Both the position numbers and the translations under genes were made by a program. Shown piece by piece: positions 5,470 to 10,808 of a stretch of 10,808 nt of DNA. Every line of letters begins with the position of its first letter. Position 1 is the stretch's first letter. The DNA lies in NCBI GenBank assembly GCA_013329085.1, contig DUKX01000004.1:1-10808 (forward strand). The letters run 5' to 3'. This DNA is from Methanofastidiosum sp. (lineage in GTDB: Archaea > Methanobacteriota_B > Thermococci > Methanofastidiosales > Methanofastidiosaceae). The notes beneath the pieces were generated by a model, which was not told the origin of the DNA, did not search any database, and saw only the letters and a list, made by a program, of their open reading frames with translations.

Positions 5470-7071
5470 ATGGAAAGAAGAGCACTAATTAGCGTTACAA
5501 ATAAAAATGGCCTCAAAATATTTGCAAAAACTTTGTCAAATTTAGGTTTTGAGATTGTATCAACTGGAGGCACATTAAAATTTCTTTTGGAAAATGGGAT
5601 AAATGCTACTCCAATTGAAAAGGTTACAGGATTTAAGGAAATGATAGGTGGCAGAGTAAAAACTCTTCATCCAAATATCCATGGTGGAATTCTTTATATC
5701 AGAGACGACAAAGGACATGAAAACGAGATAAGTTCAGAAGGAATAAAACCAATAGACATAGTTGTATGTAATCTATATCCTTTCCAAGAAACAGTTATGA
5801 AGAATCCTTCTCTTGAAGATGCCATTGAAAACATTGACATCGGTGGAGTAACTCTTCTAAGGGCGGCCGCTAAAAATTTCAAATATGTAACTGTTATTGT
5901 GGATCCATCAGACTATGATAGCGTCACTAAAGAGTTGTTGGAAAAAGGAAATACCTCTTATGAAACAAGGAAAGAGTTATGTGTCAAAGCTTTTTCCCAT
6001 ACCGCCGATTACGATAGCGCAATTGATTCTTATCTGTCAGAAATCCTAACCAAAAATAAGAAGTTGAGACTTTCATTTGATTCGGGTAAAGATCTTAGAT
6101 ATGGAGAAAACTGGCATCAAAAAGCACGTTTCTTCAAAAAGGATACTGTTGAGCCATCAGCGTCAAACATGAAACAGCTTCACGGCAAAGCTCTTTCTTA
6201 TAATAATTATCTTGATATTGAAGCTGCACTAAATGCTGCAAAGGAACTTTCCCAGTACAATGCAGCAGTCATTGTAAAACATCTAAATCCTTGTGGTATT
6301 GCTACAGGAATGACTCTACTTGACGCATTGAAAAATGCATGGGATGGAGATAGAGTATCTGCATACGGTAGTATAATAGCTTTGACGAGAAAAGTAGATT
6401 TAGAAACAGCTTCTTTTCTCAAAGGTAAATTTGTTGAAGTAATTGTTGCCCCTTCTTTTGATGTAGATGCATTAGAATTTTTGAAGAACAAGAGTAAAGA
6501 TTTGAGAATCCTTGAAACGGGAAAACTGTTCACTTCTGAAAATAAAGTTTACAAATATTTGATTGGTGGGATTATTGAACAGGACCGACCAAAAGGTCTT
6601 TATGAAAAATGGGAATGCGTTACAAATGAAAAATTTCCCGATAGTAAAAAAGATTTAGGCCTTTTTACCATTATAGCAACTAAATATACAAAGTCAAACT
6701 CAATTGTTTTAGGGATGGAATACGAAAAAGGCCAGTTTAAGGTATTAGGAAGTGGAGTTGGACAGCCAAATAGAGTTGACTCTCTTAAAAAGCTTGCAAT
6801 ACCAAAAATCTATGAGAATCTTGAAAATATGTGGAATGAAGAAAAGCCAAATATTGACAAAGAAACCTTTTTCAAAGAAAAGATATCAGAATGCGTTCTA
6901 GTTTCTGACGCCTTCTTCCCGTTCGATGATACTGTTAGAGTTGCGGCTGAGCATAACATAAAATTCATTATCCAGTCTGGGGGCTCAATAAGGGATAAAG
7001 AGGTAATAGAAACATCAAATAAATTTGACATCTCTATGATCTTCACTGGAATGAGATACTTCAATCACTAA
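5470..7071 (+). CDS. purH: Bifunctional AICAR transformylase / IMP cyclohydrolase, PurH
   Basis: PurH catalyses the last two steps of IMP synthesis: formyl transfer from 10-formyl-tetrahydrofolate to AICAR, then ring closure of FAICAR. It is full length (533 aa), with both domains. The N-terminal MGS-like cyclohydrolase domain has STGGTLKFL (31-39), GGRVKTLHPNIHGGIL (60-75), NLYPF (101-105) and DIGGVTLLRAAAKN (123-136). The transformylase domain has RYGENWHQKA (210-219), QLHGKALSYNNYLD (236-249), catalytic Lys270-His271 in VKHLNPCG, KYTKSNSIV with Asn410, GQPNRVDS (431-438) and SDAFFPFDD (479-487). Two blocks deviate from the usual text: GENWHQ for GENPHQ, and GDRVSAYGS where DPxSAFGG is usual. 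Start codons GTG 5467 and ATG 5470 are adjacent in frame. I list the ATG, although the promoter spacing slightly favours the GTG. Full PurH next to PurP is unexpected, since both formylate AICAR. It ends 3 bp from a convergent methyltransferase gene. Confidence 0.95.
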   Translation: MERRALISVTNKNGLKIFAKTLSNLGFEIVSTGGTLKFLLENGINATPIEKVTGFKEMIGGRVKTLHPNIHGGILYIRDDKGHENEISSEGIKPIDIVVCNLYPFQETVMKNPSLEDAIENIDIGGVTLLRAAAKNFKYVTVIVDPSDYDSVTKELLEKGNTSYETRKELCVKAFSHTADYDSAIDSYLSEILTKNKKLRLSFDSGKDLRYGENWHQKARFFKKDTVEPSASNMKQLHGKALSYNNYLDIEAALNAAKELSQYNAAVIVKHLNPCGIATGMTLLDALKNAWDGDRVSAYGSIIALTRKVDLETASFLKGKFVEVIVAPSFDVDALEFLKNKSKDLRILETGKLFTSENKVYKYLIGGIIEQDRPKGLYEKWECVTNEKFPDSKKDLGLFTIIATKYTKSNSIVLGMEYEKGQFKVLGSGVGQPNRVDSLKKLAIPKIYENLENMWNEEKPNIDKETFFKEKISECVLVSDAFFPFDDTVRVAAEHNIKFIIQSGGSIRDKEVIETSNKFDISMIFTGMRYFNH

Positions 7072-7074
7072 TAT

Positions 7075-7761
7075 CTACCATATCTTTGGGACTAATCTAT
7101 ATTTAACTTCTTTGGTGTATTCAAGATAGCCATCTAATTCTTTCTGTAAAGTTTTATCTTCTAGGTAAGTTCTTACAAGTAATGGTAAGATAGTAACTAA
7201 ATTAATTACTAAGCCCCAGAAAGATCCCAATACTAACGGTGTTGCAAGGGTATATATTAATCCACCAACGTACCCCGGGTGCCTAACATAAGCATAAGGT
7301 CCCTCTTTGCATACTTTGTGTCCCCTCTCCTTCTGTATTCTAACTACTGATGAAAAAAACTTATTCTTCTTTTTGGCCCAAAGAATAATTAACTGCCCAA
7401 CTGCGTAAAGGCCTATGCCAACAATTACCCAGAATAAATGGAGCTCTGGCACCCATCCAAAACGACCAACGTCAAGAGCACAGAAAATTATTACAATAAA
7501 ATAGATGAGGGTAGATATTATGAAAAATATTTTGTCCCATGGTTTCATCCCCTCTCCTGGCTTTAATCGTTCCGCAATTAGCCCGGTGTTATCGGATAAA
7601 TAATAATAAGTTAGTAAAACAAAAAGGATATTCAATCCATTATAAATCCAACCTTGCCAATAATTTAAACGGCCTGCACAAATAAAGGTAAGGGCAACTA
7701 TCAATCCATAGCTAAGAATTCCTCTAATTATGATTTTATGACTTAATTTTGTTTCAGGCAT
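7075..7761 (-). CDS. Integral membrane methyltransferase, ICMT/PEMT superfamily
   Basis: This 228-aa polytopic membrane protein resembles isoprenylcysteine carboxyl methyltransferase and phospholipid methyltransferases, which use S-adenosylmethionine. Hydrophobic segments are at about 12-30, 38-55, 77-97, 109-128 and 165-198. The SAM-binding signature is present as GPYAYVRHPGYVGGL (154-168, with RHPGY at 160-164) and the C-terminal RTYLEDKTL (197-205), where the usual acidic pair is Glu-Asp. A second substrate cannot be read from the sequence; prenylcysteine, phospholipid or small thiol substrates are all known in this superfamily. The ATG at 7761 has no ribosome-binding site and lies 25 bp from a TTTAAATA box. 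The gene sits alone on the minus strand between two plus-strand purine units and shows no evident link to purine synthesis. Confidence 0.88.
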   Translation of the reverse strand: MPETKLSHKIIIRGILSYGLIVALTFICAGRLNYWQGWIYNGLNILFVLLTYYYLSDNTGLIAERLKPGEGMKPWDKIFFIISTLIYFIVIIFCALDVGRFGWVPELHLFWVIVGIGLYAVGQLIILWAKKKNKFFSSVVRIQKERGHKVCKEGPYAYVRHPGYVGGLIYTLATPLVLGSFWGLVINLVTILPLLVRTYLEDKTLQKELDGYLEYTKEVKYRLVPKIW

Positions 7762-7913
7762 GGCTTAAGATATCGTTGTAATTATTTAAAGTTAAGGATT
7801 ATTTATAGCATATCCTTGATATCCATCTTCAATTTATTAAGAAAATCTAAATTGTCAAAATCTCTAAATTTAATGATAAATATATTTAAATATCCGATAT
7901 AATAAATTCTAAT
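7762..7913. promoter_or_regulatory. Divergent promoter region between methyltransferase and purC
   Basis: The 152-bp gap carries two separate TATA boxes. For the methyltransferase, minus-strand CTTTAAATAA (7790-7782) is centred 25.5 bp from its ATG. For purC, palindromic TATTTAAATA (7883-7892) is centred 26.5 bp from ATG 7914. Neither start has a Shine-Dalgarno sequence. Between the boxes are an inverted repeat, AAGGAT at 7794-7799 and ATCCTT at 7812-7817, and three copies of ATATCC at 7810, 7819 and 7890, the last touching the purC TATA box. Any regulator is unknown. Confidence 0.5.
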
Positions 7914-8840
7914 ATGAGCAGCCCAAGTTATACCTCTTCTGGATTTTCAAGAGAAGGAAAAGTTAAGAGAGTTTACGATGTTTCTGATAAAGAGATTGAA
8001 TTTGAATTTACTGATAGAATCTCTGTCTTTGACAAGATAATTCCATCTAAAATTCCTTTCAAAGGGGAGACACTTTGTAGAGAAGGGGCTTTCTGGCTTA
8101 AAGAAGCAGAGAAGTTAGGATTCTTAACGCACTTCATAAAAATGACCGATAAGAACAAGATGTTGGTCAAGAGAGTCAATATTATTCATGATTATAACAA
8201 AATTGATCACAATACTAAAAACTATCTTATCCCACTAGAATTTATTTGCAGACACTACGTTGCAGGTTCTCTTCATGATAGGATAAACAAGGGTAGGATA
8301 GACCCAAAAGAACTTGGATTTAATAAAAAAACAGTTGAGTATGGAGAAAAATTGCCTGAGCCTTTTATTGAAACATCAACAAAGCTTGAGCCTGTTGATA
8401 GACCTTTGGAAAAGAAGGAAGCTTTGAGAATATCTAAACTTACAGAAGAAGAATACAAGAATATTCTAGAAACTATAATCAAGATGGATTCAAGAATGTC
8501 AAAAATAGTAGAAAAGGGTGGATTGATTCATGTTGATGGGAAAAAGGAGTTCGGCATGAATGAAGATAGAACTCTGATATTTATTGATGTTTTTGGAACT
8601 GCAGACGAAGATAGATTCTGGGATAAAAAACTGTACGAAGAAGGGCAGATGGTAGAACTTTCAAAGGAATTCGTAAGGCAATATTATATTAAGACAGGAT
8701 ATAAAAAAGCGTTATACGATGCAAGGGATGAAGGTCGACCAGAGCCAGATATACCCGCATTACCTGAAAATATGGTGAAGGATGTATCCAATCTTTACAT
8801 AAATATGTATGAAAGAATTACTGGAGAAAAATTTAGGTGA
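7914..8840 (+). CDS. purC: SAICAR synthetase, PurC
   Basis: PurC joins CAIR and aspartate using ATP to give SAICAR. The 308-aa length fits the longer yeast/archaeal-like form rather than the roughly 240-aa bacterial one. Landmarks are FTDRISVFD (32-40), IPFKGETL (47-54), the family signature PLEFICRHYVAGSL (107-120), TSTKLEPVDRPL (154-165), IFIDVFGTADEDRFW (222-236) and the C-terminal LSKEFVRQYY and YERITGEKF. The motif near 224-234 reads IDVFGTADEDR where many homologs have IDEVxTPDSSR, so the Glu following the Asp is replaced by Val. I think this is a family variant rather than an inactivating change. The ATG start is predicted leaderless. It heads an operon with purS and purL, and its TGA overlaps the purS GTG by 4 nt. 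Confidence 0.95.
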   Translation: MSSPSYTSSGFSREGKVKRVYDVSDKEIEFEFTDRISVFDKIIPSKIPFKGETLCREGAFWLKEAEKLGFLTHFIKMTDKNKMLVKRVNIIHDYNKIDHNTKNYLIPLEFICRHYVAGSLHDRINKGRIDPKELGFNKKTVEYGEKLPEPFIETSTKLEPVDRPLEKKEALRISKLTEEEYKNILETIIKMDSRMSKIVEKGGLIHVDGKKEFGMNEDRTLIFIDVFGTADEDRFWDKKLYEEGQMVELSKEFVRQYYIKTGYKKALYDARDEGRPEPDIPALPENMVKDVSNLYINMYERITGEKFR

Positions 8841-9088
8841 TTTATTTGAAGGTAGAAATTAAAGTTGGATTAAAGGAAGGAATTACAGACCCTGAGGGTC
8901 TTAATATCAAAAAATCCCTGAAATTACTTAGTTTTGATAATGTCGAAAATGTTGAAGTAAAAAGAAGCTACGTCATAGAGATAAGTGGAAAGGATGAAAA
9001 GAAGATCAGAGAAGACGTTGACATGATGTGTAAAAAACTCCTGATTAATCCTGTAATCCACGATTATGAAGTGGAAATGATAAAATGA
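8837..9088 (+). CDS. purS: FGAM synthase subunit PurS
   Basis: PurS is the small dimeric subunit that holds the amidotransferase PurQ and the synthase PurL together in the three-part FGAM synthase. The 83-aa product has the family pattern: [17 protein letters not shown] at the N-terminus, then [25 protein letters not shown] and a final [12 protein letters not shown] helix region with the closing strand [12 protein letters not shown]. The listed start is GTG 8837, which overlaps the purC stop (GTGA) and has GGAG 10 nt upstream. A TTG at 8846, preceded by AGGTGA, would give [12 protein letters not shown], also a standard PurS beginning. The stop overlaps the purL ATG by 4 nt (ATGA), which suggests translational coupling and equal subunit amounts. 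Confidence 0.93.
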   Translation: MIYLKVEIKVGLKEGITDPEGLNIKKSLKLLSFDNVENVEVKRSYVIEISGKDEKKIREDVDMMCKKLLINPVIHDYEVEMIK

Positions 9089-10808
9089 GTGGCAAACAAA
9101 ATGTTTTTGAAATTAATCTTGACTTGCCTGACGAAAAACTTCTAGAGTTAAGTAGGAAGATAGGGATAGGGCTTTCCCTGGATGAAATGAAGTCAGTCAG
9201 AAATTACTTTAGAGAGCAAGGTAGAAATCCAACTGATATTGAAATACAGGCTATAGGCCAAGCATGGTCAGAACACTGTTGTTACAAATCATCAAAAAGT
9301 TTATTGAAAAAATTTATTTTTAATATTGAGGCGCCACAGAATATTTTTGTCATAAAGGAAGACGCCGGAGTAGTCGAGTTTGATAAAGATTACGCTTATG
9401 TTTTGGCTCTAGAAAGTCACAATCATCCATCGGCAGTTGAGCCATATGGAGGGGCCGCTACAGGAATTGGTGGAATTCTTAGAGATGTTGTATGTATGGG
9501 GGCGCAACCTGTTGCTCTGATAGACCCTATATTTTTTGGTCCTCTTGATTTGCCTTATGACCAACTACCAAAGGGTGTAAAACATCCTGAATTTATATTT
9601 AGGGGAGTAGTTGCTGGAATTAGAGACTATGGGAACAGAGTAGGAATCCCAACTGTATCTGGATCAGTTTACTTCCACCCAGGATATACAGGTAACTGCC
9701 TTGTAAATGTTGGATGTGTTGGGATAATTAAGAAGGACGATATAATCCACAGCAGAGTCAAGGAACTTGGGGATATCTTCGTTATGGTCGGTGGGAAGAC
9801 CGGCAGAGATGGAATTCATGGTGTGAACTTCGCATCCGCAGAGCTTGATGAAGAGTCTGAAACATCTTCACGTTCTGCAGTTCAAGTGGGAGACCCGATA
9901 ACAAAAGAACCATTAATCCACGCCTGTCTAGAAGCTAATACCAAAAAACTTCTGAATGGTATGAAAGATTTAGGCGGCGGGGGCTTATCGTGCGTAGTAG
10001 GAGAAATGGCCCATGCCGGTGGTTATGGAGCTAGAGTTAATCTAGAAAAAGTTTTGCTAAAAGAAAAAGGAATGAAACCATGGGAAATATGGGTATCAGA
10101 ATCACAAGAAAGAATGATGCTTGCTGTTTCAAAAGAAAATCTCAAGGAAGTTCTTAATATTTTTGACAAGTGGGATGTTAATGCAGCCATTATTGGTGAA
10201 ACAATTACTGAGAGAAGAGTCTTAGTATACTACGAAGGAGAGAAGATATTTGACATGGATTCAGAATTTTTGACAGGTGGCCCCTTATATGCAAGAGATG
10301 TCAAGATAGTCGAAAGAGGTCAGAAAGATATCCAAACTCAAGCACCTAAAGATACAAACGAAGTATTAATCAAGATGCTTTCAGATCCAAATATCGCATC
10401 AAAAGATTGGGTTATTCTACAATATGATCACACAGTTAGAGGGTCAACTTCACTTACTCCATTATACGGGGATGTTGTTAACTTTTCACCGCAAGACTCT
10501 GCGATAATAAAGCCGGTAGAAGAGCTTAACAAGGGTTTGGTAGTTTCAACTGCAGTAAATCCATTCTTATTGGAATATGATCCTTACTGGGGCGCAGCTT
10601 CAGCTATTGATGAAATTTATAGAAATATAGTTGCAGTTGGCGGTAAACCTCACTCTTTGGCAGATTGTCTCAATTTTGGAAATCCAGAGAAACCTGAGAG
10701 GTTCGGAGACTTTTATCAGGCTGTAATGGGATTAAATTTTGCCACAAAAGATCTTCAGATATCATTTTCATCGGGCAATGTAAGCCTTTACAATGAAAGC
10801 ATGGTTGG
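9085..10808 (+). CDS. purL: FGAM synthase subunit PurL (3' end beyond the window)
   Basis: The frame is open from ATG 9085 to the window end, giving 574 codons of the small-type PurL (usually somewhat over 700 aa), so roughly the last fifth is missing. PurL uses ATP and ammonia supplied by PurQ to turn FGAR into FGAM. Visible motifs are [13 protein letters not shown] with the conserved His64, [18 protein letters not shown] (110-127), [11 protein letters not shown] (236-246), [17 protein letters not shown] (296-312), DHTVRGST (448-455) and the second-half block [15 protein letters not shown] (524-538). The doubled AIRS-like architecture is evident from the two ATP-binding halves. It belongs to the small, PurS-dependent class, since the N-terminal and glutaminase domains of large PurL are absent. 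The start overlaps purS by 4 nt. purQ is expected downstream or elsewhere and is not seen. Confidence 0.96.
   Translation, partial: MSGKQNVFEINLDLPDEKLLELSRKIGIGLSLDEMKSVRNYFREQGRNPTDIEIQAIGQAWSEHCCYKSSKSLLKKFIFNIEAPQNIFVIKEDAGVVEFDKDYAYVLALESHNHPSAVEPYGGAATGIGGILRDVVCMGAQPVALIDPIFFGPLDLPYDQLPKGVKHPEFIFRGVVAGIRDYGNRVGIPTVSGSVYFHPGYTGNCLVNVGCVGIIKKDDIIHSRVKELGDIFVMVGGKTGRDGIHGVNFASAELDEESETSSRSAVQVGDPITKEPLIHACLEANTKKLLNGMKDLGGGGLSCVVGEMAHAGGYGARVNLEKVLLKEKGMKPWEIWVSESQERMMLAVSKENLKEVLNIFDKWDVNAAIIGETITERRVLVYYEGEKIFDMDSEFLTGGPLYARDVKIVERGQKDIQTQAPKDTNEVLIKMLSDPNIASKDWVILQYDHTVRGSTSLTPLYGDVVNFSPQDSAIIKPVEELNKGLVVSTAVNPFLLEYDPYWGAASAIDEIYRNIVAVGGKPHSLADCLNFGNPEKPERFGDFYQAVMGLNFATKDLQISFSSGNVSLYNESMV

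Noticed and set aside
6207..6533. A 108-codon minus-strand open frame inside purH, and other long frames opposite uvrB, nif3, purP and purC.
   Set aside because: Each lies antisense to a gene with unmistakable conserved motifs and translates to low-information serine/leucine-rich text. These are shadows of the real genes.
7860..7900. Possible C/D box small RNA (ATGATAA near 7873) before purC.
   Set aside because: The C box does not match RUGAUGA fully, no D box CUGA or C'/D' pair is properly spaced, and the stretch is explained by the purC TATA box.
1..10808. Mobile elements, CRISPR arrays, tRNA or rRNA genes, riboswitches, or a new defence or biosynthetic system.
   Set aside because: I saw no transposase, terminal repeats, direct-repeat arrays, cloverleaf sequences or unfamiliar multi-gene cluster. 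Apart from one unknown protein and a truncated fragment, every gene belongs to a known family.

Overview
The window reads as a piece of an AT-rich archaeal chromosome, probably euryarchaeal. The archaeal signals are an Alba chromatin protein, the archaeal formate-dependent purine enzyme PurP, the small PurS/PurL type of FGAM synthase, a single-subunit archaeal-type 2x[4Fe-4S] ferredoxin, and TATA-box promoters about 25 bp upstream of start codons with no Shine-Dalgarno sequence (leaderless genes). From memory, PurP looks most like the Thermococcales type. A Thermococci or Methanofastidiosa-like source is possible, but the window alone cannot fix the lineage.

Layout. Positions 1-75 hold the last 24 codons of an unidentified plus-strand gene, followed by an AT-only convergent terminator zone (76-133). 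On the minus strand from 3563 down to 134 lie, in transcription order, an unrecognised 176-aa protein, the excision-repair helicase UvrB, a YbjQ-family protein, a ferredoxin and Alba. Ferredoxin and Alba are separated by 2 nt, and the Alba ribosome-binding site lies inside the ferredoxin's last codons. A NIF3/YbgI-family metal protein diverges from the unknown gene across a 51-bp gap. It runs tail-to-tail into purP, and the two TAG stops share one CTAG. PurP diverges from purH across a short gap that holds a 24-bp imperfect palindrome. PurH converges on a membrane methyltransferase of the ICMT/PEMT type. That gene diverges from a plus-strand purC-purS-purL operon whose genes overlap by 4 nt each (GTGA and ATGA); purL runs off the window end.

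How the genes work together. Five genes belong to de novo purine synthesis: PurS/PurL (with PurQ, expected nearby but not seen) make FGAM, PurC makes SAICAR, and PurP and/or PurH carry AICAR to FAICAR and IMP. The clearest biological puzzle is that both a formate/ATP-dependent enzyme (PurP) and a complete formyl-folate-dependent bifunctional PurH are encoded head-to-head, so the AICAR formylation step looks doubly encoded.

Promoter logic is uniform. Six starts (unknown gene, nif3, purP, purH, methyltransferase, purC) and a revised uvrB start lie about 24-29 bp from the centre of a TATTTAAA-like or TTTTAAGT-like box. One palindromic ATTTAAAT box appears able to serve two divergent leaderless genes. 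I see no mobile element, CRISPR array, tRNA, rRNA or defence system. Most of the window is ordinary housekeeping sequence.
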